From UBA4132 sp037133675 (GTDB lineage: Bacteria > Pseudomonadota > Gammaproteobacteria > Methylococcales > Methylomonadaceae), in assembly GCA_037133675.1 (NCBI GenBank), contig JBAXNR010000005.1, positions 14,206 to 78,205 on the forward strand: DNA of 64,000 nucleotides, written 5' to 3'. The notes beneath the pieces are model-generated. The model was not told the origin of the DNA. It did not search any database and saw nothing but the letters and a program-made list of their open reading frames with translations. Shown here piece by piece: positions 24,970 through 33,748 of the stretch; positions within the stretch are counted from its first letter, which is position 1, and every line of letters begins with the position of its first letter. A program made the translations under genes and the position numbers.

Positions 24970-26700
24970 TTAATAAACATCCCTAACATAACGTTTATTC
25001 TTTTTTAGTTGATTCACATAATCAATCGCCTGCTGTTCAGATAACTTGCCGTGTTCGGCAATCACCTCTAACAAGGCTTTATCGACATCTTTTGCCATAC
25101 GATACGCATCACCACAGACAAAGAAATAACCCCCCTGCTCTAACCATGCAAATAGTTCCGCGCCATATTCACGCATTTTATCCTGTACATAACACTTCTC
25201 GACTTGATCTCTGGAAAAAGCTAATTCTAAACGGCTAAGTACGCCGTCTTGTTGCAAACTTAGTAATTCATCACGATAAATAAAATCAGTCTCCTTATTA
25301 CGATCACCAAAAAATAACCAATTTTTACCTGTGGCTTTTCGGTATTGACGCTCTTGTAAGAAGGCACGAAAGGGTGCGATACCTGTGCCAGGTCCGACCA
25401 TAATCATTGGCAGACTATTATCATCTGGGACTCTAAATACTTTATTTGGCGTAAAGAAACAACGCACTTCGGTTTGCTCATCAACCAAGTCAGCCAGAAA
25501 AGTCGAGCATATACCTTTATGCTCGCGCTCATAACCATCATAGCGCACACTAGCAACGGTTAAATGTACGCTTTCGGGGTGCAAATTACCGCTAGAAGAA
25601 ATGGAATAAGCACGGTGTTGTAACGGTTTAAGCAAGGCAATAAATTCGGCAGCGGTAAATTCACACACAGGATTTTGATGCAATAAATCTAAGCTATCAC
25701 GTCCCCATAAATAATTGGCTAATTGCTCTTTATCGCCAGTGCTTAAAATGCCATTCAACTCTTGATTACCTGAGCGAGTAGCAATTTCTTGCACTAATTC
25801 TTTGCTAGGGGTTTTAATTTCAAATTGGGTGCGTAGCGCGTCTTGTAAGCGGATCACTTCATCATTAACGGGTTCAAGTTCATCACCATTACAACCGATA
25901 GCTTGAATAATATCACTCACTAATTCAGGGCAGTTAGTTGGTAGCACACACAACGCATCACCAGCTTCATAATGTAAACCAGAACCAGCAATAGAGATTT
26001 CATAATGGCGGGTTTCTTTGGAAGAATCAGCCGCCGTGAGTAAGCGATTAACCAACAAAGACGCGAGAAAAGGATTTTTGCGGTTGTATTGTGGTGGAGC
26101 GGAGGTAACAGCCACCTCTTCATCAATCACACTGCCGTTACTCAATTGCGGAATCACTGAGCGCATCCAATTTTCTGCGGGAGCTTCATAAGCCACATCA
26201 CAATCGACGCGCTCATAAATGCGGGTTGCGCCCAATTCGGCTAAGCGGTTATCCCAATCAATACCCGCTTGACAGAATAAATCGTAACTGGTGTCGCCTA
26301 AGGCCAATACTGAATACTGGAGTTTTTCCAAACGCGGCATGGTGTCTGCATTAACTGCTTCCCACAGCACAGAAGCATTATCAGGCATTTCGCCTTCGCC
26401 ATAAGTGCTGGTGACAATCAACACGGTGTCCATTGTCGCAAAAGCAATGCTATCAATCGCATCCATACTATTGACCACAGCTTTTAAACCCTGTGTCTTA
26501 GCCATAGCAGCGGCATCATTTGCCACAGATTCGGCAGTGCCTGTTTGACTACCGTATAAAATATTAATCGTGCGAACTGTTGAGCTAACCGCCCCTGCGT
26601 TTTGGATACTATGCGTGTACATACCCGCAAAAAACCCGCTTAACCAAGCTCGTTGTGCTTCACTGTAAGGGGCATCATGAAGTAGTTGAGGTGTTTTCAT
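24970..26700 (-). CDS. cysJ: Sulfite reductase (NADPH) flavoprotein alpha subunit
   Basis: This 576-residue protein passes electrons from NADPH via FAD and FMN to a sulfite reductase hemoprotein. Domains: an N-terminal FMN-binding flavodoxin (ILYGSQTGTAESVAND near residue 48), a FAD domain with RAYSISSS near 360, and the NADPH domain with MVGPGTGIAPFRAFLQE near 430, ending YVRDVY. The size and C-terminus are those of CysJ. cysI is not in the window, which is unusual for enterobacterial-style operons but common elsewhere. It is the first gene of a short minus-strand unit with the pRiA4b-like gene. No promoter signature stands out. Confidence 0.93.
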   Translation of the reverse strand: MKTPQLLHDAPYSEAQRAWLSGFFAGMYTHSIQNAGAVSSTVRTINILYGSQTGTAESVANDAAAMAKTQGLKAVVNSMDAIDSIAFATMDTVLIVTSTYGEGEMPDNASVLWEAVNADTMPRLEKLQYSVLALGDTSYDLFCQAGIDWDNRLAELGATRIYERVDCDVAYEAPAENWMRSVIPQLSNGSVIDEEVAVTSAPPQYNRKNPFLASLLVNRLLTAADSSKETRHYEISIAGSGLHYEAGDALCVLPTNCPELVSDIIQAIGCNGDELEPVNDEVIRLQDALRTQFEIKTPSKELVQEIATRSGNQELNGILSTGDKEQLANYLWGRDSLDLLHQNPVCEFTAAEFIALLKPLQHRAYSISSSGNLHPESVHLTVASVRYDGYEREHKGICSTFLADLVDEQTEVRCFFTPNKVFRVPDDNSLPMIMVGPGTGIAPFRAFLQERQYRKATGKNWLFFGDRNKETDFIYRDELLSLQQDGVLSRLELAFSRDQVEKCYVQDKMREYGAELFAWLEQGGYFFVCGDAYRMAKDVDKALLEVIAEHGKLSEQQAIDYVNQLKKNKRYVRDVY

Positions 26701-26839
26701 GGCGTTACTGACAAATCAATGGTTGTGTGGGTTAAGTGTGTAATGCCATTATCTTTGATTTAATAACTAGAACAAAGTAAGACTTACATATTGATGAATT
26801 AAATACGCTATTTTTCTGTTTTTATACATCGTATTTATT

Positions 26840-26879
26840 TTACTTGCTCCCACGCGGCGGCGCGTGGGAACAAGTAAAC
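26840..26879. repeat. Perfect REP-like hairpin between two minus-strand genes
   Basis: TTTACTTG at 26840-26847 pairs with CAAGTAAA at 26871-26878, around the CCCACGC/GCGTGGG stem with GGCG loop. The inner part is the CCCACGCGGCGCGTGGG repeat also found at 44983-45002 and, interrupted, at 2061-2250. It lies just after the stop of the ADP-ribosyltransferase-like gene and could stop transcription, but no T-run follows. Confidence 0.75.
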
Positions 26880-26881
26880 TG

Positions 26882-27307
26882 TTAGCTGTGGATGTATGCT
26901 TGTGGAACAATACAGTACCCTAGTATTTGAGGCTGAATAGCCTCATTACGAACATGAATGTCTGAGGGATTTATCGTAATGCCTTCAATATCGCTTAAAT
27001 TTAAGGTTTCAAACTTTACAACAAAAATCACATTATCATGTGCAGAGTTTTCCCCCCTATGTGTTAGACAACTTGAACTGTTTTTTGCATACGAGACTGA
27101 CATTAAAGGGTAAAAACATATTGGCTCTTCTTTACCTAAGGTACTAGCAAACAGAAATCCTCTTTTAATTATACTATCGAAATTTTCACTTGGTGTGATG
27201 TGAAAAAATACAAGCGGGTCATTTTCCAATTCGTCTGGAAAAAGATTGTAATGATTTACTTCATTGGGAATTTGAAATTCGTATTTCTGCATCTGTGCCG
27301 TTCTCAT
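26882..27307 (-). CDS. Unrecognised protein with DarT/PARP-like N-terminal motif
   Basis: This is a 141-residue protein. The stretch FFHITPSENFDSIIKRGFLFAST resembles the His-x-Thr opening of the DarT/KptA/DUF4433 ADP-ribosyltransferase fold, where a His-Thr pair binds NAD and a helix with a following glycine starts the domain. Later parts (NVIFVVKFETLNLSDI, then ILGYCIVPQAYI) would be the remaining strands; I cannot point to a sure catalytic Glu. It follows gltD by 13 bp on the same strand, a tail-of-operon position typical of acquired cargo genes. It is slightly more AT-rich than gltD. The start may be either ATG near 27307 or 27292. Enzymatic function is a hypothesis. Confidence 0.5.
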   Translation of the reverse strand: MRTAQMQKYEFQIPNEVNHYNLFPDELENDPLVFFHITPSENFDSIIKRGFLFASTLGKEEPICFYPLMSVSYAKNSSSCLTHRGENSAHDNVIFVVKFETLNLSDIEGITINPSDIHVRNEAIQPQILGYCIVPQAYIHS

Positions 27308-27320
27308 GTCAAACCTATAA

Positions 27321-28763
27321 TCAACGCGGCAACTCAGACGACCCCATCAAATATTCATCCACCGCTCGCGCTGCCTGTCTACCTTCACGAATTGCCCAAA
27401 CGACTAAGGATTGTCCACGTCGTCCATCACCTGCGGCAAACACTTTATCGACCGAAGTACGATATTGTTTATCGTTGGCTTTGATGTGACCACGTTCTAA
27501 CTCAACACCTAATTCGGCTAATAAACCTTCATGTACGGGATTAGTAAAGCCCATTGCTAAAAATACAATGTCCGCTTCTAAGCTAAATTCGCTATTCGGC
27601 TTATTGCTCATTTTCCACTGACCGCCTTCTTGCTTCCATTCCACTTCGACCGCATTAAGGTGGGTGATTTTACCGTCTGCCCCAGTTACGCTTTGGGTGT
27701 TGACACTAAAATAGCGTTGTTTAACGCCTTCTTGCTGGGAAGAACTGGTACGGAATTTATTGGGCCAGTTAGGCCAAGTGAGTAGTTTATTTTCTTTTTC
27801 TGGGGGCTGGGGCAAAATTTCTAACTGCACAACCGATGCCGCACCTTGGCGGATAGAGGTACCAATACAATCAGAACCTGTATCACCGCCACCAATCACC
27901 ACCACTCGTTTACCAGTCGCGGTAATCGCTATGTCATCAGCAACAATGTCGCCTGCATTACGTTTATTTTGTTGACGCAAAAAATCCATCGCAAAATAAA
28001 CGCCTTCCAAATCGTTACGTCCTGCCACTTCTAAATCACGCGGTTTTTCTGCACCGACTGCCAACACGACAGCATCATAATCAGCCAGTATTTTTTGCGC
28101 TGAAATATCTTTACCGATATGGCTATTCGGTCTAAAACGCACGCCTTCTGCCTGCATTTGTGCAATCCGACGGTCAATATGCGATTTTTCCATTTTAAAA
28201 TCGGGAATGCCGTAACGCATTAAACCGCCAATACGATCATTTTTCTCATACACCACCACTTCATGTCCAGCGCGTGCCAGTTGTTGAGCCGTTGCTAAAC
28301 CCGCTGGGCCTGAACCGACAACCGCCACTTTTTTACCTGTGCGTTGCTGTGGAATTTGCGGTTTTACCCAGCCCATAGCCCACGCTTTATCGATAATAGC
28401 GCATTCGATGGATTTAATCGTGACTGGTGATTCTTGTAAATTCAGCGTACAAGCGGCTTCACAGGGTGCTGGGCAAATCCGTCCTGTAAATTCAGGAAAG
28501 TTATTAGTGCTATGTAGCACACTTAACGCTTTCTCCCAGTCTTGGTGATAAACGTCATCATTCCATTCGGGAATAATGTTGTTTATGGGGCAACCTTGAT
28601 GACAAAAAGGAATACCGCAATCCATACATCTAGCACCTTGACTAGCAACTTCGCTATCACTTGGCGTTAGAATAAATTCACGATAATGTTGAATACGCTC
28701 TTCAGCAGGTGCATAGCTGCGCTCAGTGCGTGGTAGTTCGATAAATCCAGTGGGTTTGCCCAT
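27321..28763 (-). CDS. gltD: Glutamate synthase (NADPH) small subunit
   Basis: This 480-residue subunit of GOGAT takes electrons from NADPH and passes them to GltB. It has an N-terminal iron-sulfur cluster domain (CMDCGIPFCHQGCPINN near residue 47 and CPAPCEAACTL near 97), an FAD Rossmann motif GSGPAGLATAQQLARAGHE, an NADPH motif GGGDTGSDC, and VFAAGDGRRGQSL at the C-terminus. All iron-sulfur cysteines seem present. It lies one base after the gltB stop (28763 to 28765), so it is certainly in an operon with it. Function: formation of glutamate from 2-oxoglutarate and glutamine, completing the cycle with glnA. Confidence 0.97.
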   Translation of the reverse strand: MGKPTGFIELPRTERSYAPAEERIQHYREFILTPSDSEVASQGARCMDCGIPFCHQGCPINNIIPEWNDDVYHQDWEKALSVLHSTNNFPEFTGRICPAPCEAACTLNLQESPVTIKSIECAIIDKAWAMGWVKPQIPQQRTGKKVAVVGSGPAGLATAQQLARAGHEVVVYEKNDRIGGLMRYGIPDFKMEKSHIDRRIAQMQAEGVRFRPNSHIGKDISAQKILADYDAVVLAVGAEKPRDLEVAGRNDLEGVYFAMDFLRQQNKRNAGDIVADDIAITATGKRVVVIGGGDTGSDCIGTSIRQGAASVVQLEILPQPPEKENKLLTWPNWPNKFRTSSSQQEGVKQRYFSVNTQSVTGADGKITHLNAVEVEWKQEGGQWKMSNKPNSEFSLEADIVFLAMGFTNPVHEGLLAELGVELERGHIKANDKQYRTSVDKVFAAGDGRRGQSLVVWAIREGRQAARAVDEYLMGSSELPR

Positions 28764-28764
28764 G

Positions 28765-31700
28765 TTAAATAGCCTCTTTTTGAACGGTGGCAGCTTGTGC
28801 TAACTCAATTTTTTTCAATGCTTCGCGGTAATCGACAGGCATCACTTTGACAAAACGTGGCAAATAGTCTTTCCAATGAGTCAAAATATGTTTCGCCCGC
28901 TGGCTGTTGGTATAGTGCTGATGATTTTGAATGAGTTTCTTCAAGCGTCGTGCATCATCACGCGTCATATCAGACATCAGATCAACCAGTCCGTGCATTT
29001 CCAAATCGCCGCCTTGATGAGCAGTGACTTCCAGCGTTTCATCTTCTATAAGAAGAGGCTCAAGTTCAACCATTGCCATATTACACAATTTATCAAAATC
29101 GCCCGCTTCATCTAATACATAAGCCACGCCGCCTGACATACCCGCAGCGAAATTGCGTCCAGTTTTACCCAGCACAACCACAACACCGCCTGTCATGTAT
29201 TCACAGCCGTGATCGCCCACGCCTTCAACGACAGCAATCGCGCCTGAGTTACGCACCGCAAAACGTTCACCTGCGACACCGCTGAAATAACATTCACCGC
29301 TGACTGCACCGTATAACACGGTGTTACCAACGATAATATTTTCTTCGGGTTTAATCGGACAGTCTTTTGGTTGATAAATGGCAAGTCGTCCGCCACTCAT
29401 GCCTTTACCAACATAATCATTACCATCGCCTTCAAGCTCGATGCTAATGCCTTGTGCTAAGAACGCGCCGAAACTTTGTCCAGCGGTGCCTTTGGCATAA
29501 ATCGCAATGGTGTCATCGGGTAGCCCTTTATGACCATAACGTTTCGCCACTTCACCTGATAACATTGCCCCAAAAGTCCTGTTTAAACTACGAATTGGGG
29601 TATGAATTTCAACAGGTTTACCCTCATCTAGCGCAGGTTTAGCTTGCGCTATCAGGGTGTGATCCAAGGCGTGTTCCAAACCGTGATCTTGTGTTTCGGT
29701 TTGATAAACCGCTGTGTTGGCATCGACTTCAGGTTTATAGAAAATACGGCTAAAATCTAAGCCTTCAGTTTTCCAATGATTAATCGCTTGATTCATGTCT
29801 AATAAATCTGAGCGTCCAATGAGTTCATTCAGGTTGCGGAAGCCTAGTTTTGCCATCCACTGACGCACATCTTCTGCCACCATGAAGAAATAATTCACGA
29901 CGTGTTCAGGTTGTCCTGTAAAACGTTTGCGCAATTCGGGGTCTTGCGTTGCCACACCGACTGGGCAAGTGTTCAAATGACATTTACGCATCATTAAACA
30001 ACCAGACACAATCAGCGGTGCGGTGGCAAAACCGAATTCATCCGCACCTAATAACGCACCGATAATGACATCACGACCTGTTTTTAACCCGCCATCAACC
30101 TGCACGGAAATACGTCCGCGTAGTTTGTTCAACACTAGAGTTTGATGAGTTTCAGCTAAACCAATTTCCCACGGTAAACCCGCGTGTTTGATAGATGTCA
30201 TAGGGCTTGCACCTGTGCCACCATCATAACCTGAAATGGTAACGTGATCGGCGTGCGCTTTGGCAACCCCAGCGGCAACCGTACCGACACCAACTTCTGA
30301 TACCAATTTCACACTGATACGCGCTTGTGGATTAACGTTTTTCAAGTCATGAATCAATTGCGCTAAATCTTCAATCGAATAAATATCATGATGCGGCGGT
30401 GGTGAAATTAAACCCACGCCTTGGGTAGAGTGACGCACTTTAGCAATCACTGCATCAACTTTATGACCAGGTAATTGACCACCTTCACCAGGTTTCGCGC
30501 CTTGACTAACTTTAATTTGAATATCATCGGCATTGACCAAATATTCAGTGGTGACACCAAAACGACCCGACGCGACTTGTTTAATTGCTGAACGCATGGA
30601 ATCGCCATTCGGTAATGGTTTAAAACGTTCAGGTAATTCACCGCCCTCCCCTGTATTGGATTTACCGCCGATACGGTTCATGGCAATCGCTAAGTTAGTG
30701 TGTGCTTCATAAGAAATTGAACCAAACGACATAGCCCCAGTCGCAAAACGTTTAACGATGTCAGCTGCTGATTCCACTTCTTCTAATGGCACTGGCGTTG
30801 CTGCTTCTTTGAATTTCATCAAACCGCGCAAGGTCAGTAAGTTTTCATTTTGATCGTCAATTAAACGGCAAAATTCCGCGTATTTTTCGTAGCTGTTACT
30901 GCGGGTTGCGTGTTGCAAGGTGCTAATGGTTGCAGGTGTCCAAGTATGCGCTTCACCGCGTAGACGAAACGCATATTCGCCGCCAATATCCAAGGCATTG
31001 CGATATAAAGGCGCGTTACCAAAAGCGATACGATGACGACGGATGGTTTCTTCACTGATTTCAGCAAGTCCAGCACCTTCTGTGGTGCTGGTTGTACCAG
31101 TGAAATACTGATCCAGAAACGGTTCAGCCAAACCAATCGAATTAAAAATCTGTGCGCCACAATAGGATTGATAGGTTGAAATGCCCATTTTTGACATGAC
31201 TTTCAACAAACCTTTAGAAGTCGCTTTAATATAACGCTTATGCGTTTCATATTCGGACAGTTGTATTTCTGCACAGAAACTAGACAACGTATCCAAGGCT
31301 AAATAAGGATTGACCGCTTCTGCACCGTAAGCCGCTAACAGTGCGAAATGATGCACTTCACGCGCTTCACCTGTTTCAACGACTAAGCCCACTTTAGTAC
31401 GCAAGCCTTCGCGAGTTAAATAATGATGTACCGCAGAGGTTGCTAATAATGCTGGAATAGCAATGTAAGCGGCATCCATATTACGGTCAGACAGTACCAA
31501 AATATTATTGCCGTCTTCAACCGCTTGTTTTGCTGCAAGGTATATTTTAGCTAACGCGCCTTCCATACCGCTTGCACCTAAATCAACCGAATAACACAGC
31601 GTGACTGTTTTAGTTTTAAACGCCCCACCCGTGCGTGATTCAATACGGCGAATTTTTTCTAAATCCTGATTGCTTAAAATCGGTTGCTCGACTTCCAAAC

Positions 31701-33393
31701 GCTTGTGAGTGCCGCCTTCATCCAAGCCCAATAAATTAGGACGAGGACCTATCAATGACACCAAAGACATCACTAATTCTTCTCGAATTGGATCTATCGC
31801 AGGGTTAGTAACTTGCGCAAAGCCTTGTTTGAAGTAGTCATATAACAAGCGCGAACGGTCTGATAATACTGCCAACGCTGCATCGATACCCATTGAGCTT
31901 ATGGCTTCCTGCCCTGTTTGTGCCATTGGTTTGAGGATAAACTCGATGTCTTCACGCGTATAGCCAAACGCTTGTTGACGACACAACAAGGTGTCGTTAT
32001 CGGGTGCCATTGCCGATATTTCGGACGGCAATTTCGCCAGTAAAATTTGGGTTTTATCTAACCATTCTTCATAAGGATGACTGTTAGCTAACACCGCTTT
32101 AAGTTCCGCATCATCAATAATGCGACCTTGTTCAGTATCGATTAACAGCATTTTTCCTGGTTGCAAACGCCATTTTTTAATGATTTTGTGTTGGGGAATA
32201 TCCAATACTCCCATTTCTGATGCCAAAATAACAAAGTCATCATCGGTGACAAGATAACGCGCAGGACGTAAACCATTACGATCCAAGGTCGCGCCAATTT
32301 GGCGACCGTCGGTAAAAGCAATCGCGGCAGGTCCATCCCAAGGTTCCATTAGGGCTGCGTTATATTCATAAAACGCTCTGAGTTTTTCATCCATCAATAC
32401 ATTGCCAGCCCACGCTTCTGGAATAAGCAACATCATGGCATGAGCCATTGAATAACCACCTGCAACCAATAATTCCAGCGCGTTATCAAAACTGGCTGAA
32501 TCTGATTGCCCTTCGGCAATCAACGGCCACAGCTTATTGACATCATCACCTAATACTTTAGAGGCAATGGAATGACGACGTGCAGCCATCCAATTGACAT
32601 TCCCGCGCAGGGTGTTGATTTCACCATTATGGGCAATCAATCTGAAAGGATGTGCTAAATCCCAAGTGGGAAACGTATTGGTAGAAAAGCGTTGATGCAC
32701 CAAAGCTAAGGCACTGACCACACGTTCATCACTGAGTTCTGGATAAAATGTACCGACTTGATCCGCCAGCAACATACCCTTGTAAACGATAGTGCGTGAG
32801 GATAACGAGGGCATATAGAAAGAATGTCCATGCTTTAAATTTAAAGCGCGGACTGCATTTTCCACTTGTTTACGAATCACAAACAGTTTGCGCTCGAAGC
32901 CATTTTGATCGATACAACCATCACCGCAAGCAATAAAAATTTGCCGTACCACAGGCTCAAGCGATTTTACTGAGTCACCTAAACCATCATTATTGACAGG
33001 CACATCACGCCAACCGAGTAGCACAGCTTTTTCTTGCGCAATAATGTCGGTTAATAGCGTCTCACAACGGCTACGATTACCAGCATCCTGCGGGAAAAAC
33101 ACCATACCAACCGCATACTCACCTTTTGCAGGTAAGGTAATAGCTAATTTGCTACATTCGGCGCGTAAAAAGGTATCGGGAATTTGAATTAAAATACCCG
33201 CGCCGTCTCCTGCTTTTGGATCAGCTCCAACCGCACCACGGTGCGTTAAATTAGTCAGTAACTGCAAGCCTTGTTGGACAATTGCATGACTTTTCTGTCC
33301 CTTTATATGAACAATAAACCCCACGCCGCAAGCATCATGTTCATTGCGCGGATCATATAAACCCTGTCTAGTTGGTAGCGTACTTTGATTCAT
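28765..33393 (-). CDS. gltB: Glutamate synthase (NADPH) large subunit
   Basis: This 1542-residue subunit has the canonical length. The N-terminal glutaminase has its nucleophile at Cys22 (HDACGVGFIV), preceded by a propeptide that is normally removed. There follow a central linker domain, the FMN-binding synthase domain (GEGGELPERF and HQTLVLNKLRGR), the 3Fe-4S motif CHLNTCPVGVATQDP near residue 1137, and a C-terminal GXGXG beta-helix (VGDHGCEYMTGG). It makes glutamate by transferring the glutamine amide N to 2-oxoglutarate. It is the first gene of gltBD. A TATAAT lies upstream on its strand (33426-33431), 32 bp before the start, next to an ACCACTGTGGT palindrome at 33442-33452. Confidence 0.98.
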   Translation of the reverse strand: MNQSTLPTRQGLYDPRNEHDACGVGFIVHIKGQKSHAIVQQGLQLLTNLTHRGAVGADPKAGDGAGILIQIPDTFLRAECSKLAITLPAKGEYAVGMVFFPQDAGNRSRCETLLTDIIAQEKAVLLGWRDVPVNNDGLGDSVKSLEPVVRQIFIACGDGCIDQNGFERKLFVIRKQVENAVRALNLKHGHSFYMPSLSSRTIVYKGMLLADQVGTFYPELSDERVVSALALVHQRFSTNTFPTWDLAHPFRLIAHNGEINTLRGNVNWMAARRHSIASKVLGDDVNKLWPLIAEGQSDSASFDNALELLVAGGYSMAHAMMLLIPEAWAGNVLMDEKLRAFYEYNAALMEPWDGPAAIAFTDGRQIGATLDRNGLRPARYLVTDDDFVILASEMGVLDIPQHKIIKKWRLQPGKMLLIDTEQGRIIDDAELKAVLANSHPYEEWLDKTQILLAKLPSEISAMAPDNDTLLCRQQAFGYTREDIEFILKPMAQTGQEAISSMGIDAALAVLSDRSRLLYDYFKQGFAQVTNPAIDPIREELVMSLVSLIGPRPNLLGLDEGGTHKRLEVEQPILSNQDLEKIRRIESRTGGAFKTKTVTLCYSVDLGASGMEGALAKIYLAAKQAVEDGNNILVLSDRNMDAAYIAIPALLATSAVHHYLTREGLRTKVGLVVETGEAREVHHFALLAAYGAEAVNPYLALDTLSSFCAEIQLSEYETHKRYIKATSKGLLKVMSKMGISTYQSYCGAQIFNSIGLAEPFLDQYFTGTTSTTEGAGLAEISEETIRRHRIAFGNAPLYRNALDIGGEYAFRLRGEAHTWTPATISTLQHATRSNSYEKYAEFCRLIDDQNENLLTLRGLMKFKEAATPVPLEEVESAADIVKRFATGAMSFGSISYEAHTNLAIAMNRIGGKSNTGEGGELPERFKPLPNGDSMRSAIKQVASGRFGVTTEYLVNADDIQIKVSQGAKPGEGGQLPGHKVDAVIAKVRHSTQGVGLISPPPHHDIYSIEDLAQLIHDLKNVNPQARISVKLVSEVGVGTVAAGVAKAHADHVTISGYDGGTGASPMTSIKHAGLPWEIGLAETHQTLVLNKLRGRISVQVDGGLKTGRDVIIGALLGADEFGFATAPLIVSGCLMMRKCHLNTCPVGVATQDPELRKRFTGQPEHVVNYFFMVAEDVRQWMAKLGFRNLNELIGRSDLLDMNQAINHWKTEGLDFSRIFYKPEVDANTAVYQTETQDHGLEHALDHTLIAQAKPALDEGKPVEIHTPIRSLNRTFGAMLSGEVAKRYGHKGLPDDTIAIYAKGTAGQSFGAFLAQGISIELEGDGNDYVGKGMSGGRLAIYQPKDCPIKPEENIIVGNTVLYGAVSGECYFSGVAGERFAVRNSGAIAVVEGVGDHGCEYMTGGVVVVLGKTGRNFAAGMSGGVAYVLDEAGDFDKLCNMAMVELEPLLIEDETLEVTAHQGGDLEMHGLVDLMSDMTRDDARRLKKLIQNHQHYTNSQRAKHILTHWKDYLPRFVKVMPVDYREALKKIELAQAATVQKEAI

Positions 33394-33748
33394 TGTTACC
33401 TCTAAAGTGTGTGTTGAGGATTACTATTATATTACTTACAGACCACTGTGGTATATTTTTACGAAGCTCAGAAGCTCACGCGTTGGCAAAACTGCTAAAT
33501 TTTACAGATAAAAACCCAGTGCGTCACTCGATTTTTTACCTTTTACTTCCTAGTCATGCTAATAACCGCCCGTTTTTCATATTAACTTGTACCAATCGCA
33601 TTCATCTACTACCTTAAAAATTAATTCTATGTTTACTGTTAGCGCACAAAAATACACTACACAGTGGATTATTACCCAACTATTTATTGAAACAGGATAA
33701 AATAGGGTATCGATTTAATAATATTAACTAGCTAAGGATAAAAAACCC
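33394..33748. promoter_or_regulatory. Divergent spacer between gltB and glgP
   Basis: No gene seen. A minus-strand TATAAT at 33426-33431 and the perfect palindrome ACCACTGTGGT at 33442-33452 look like a promoter and operator for gltB. For glgP, AGCTAAGGATAAAA precedes its ATG as ribosome binding region; its promoter is not obvious. Confidence 0.4.
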
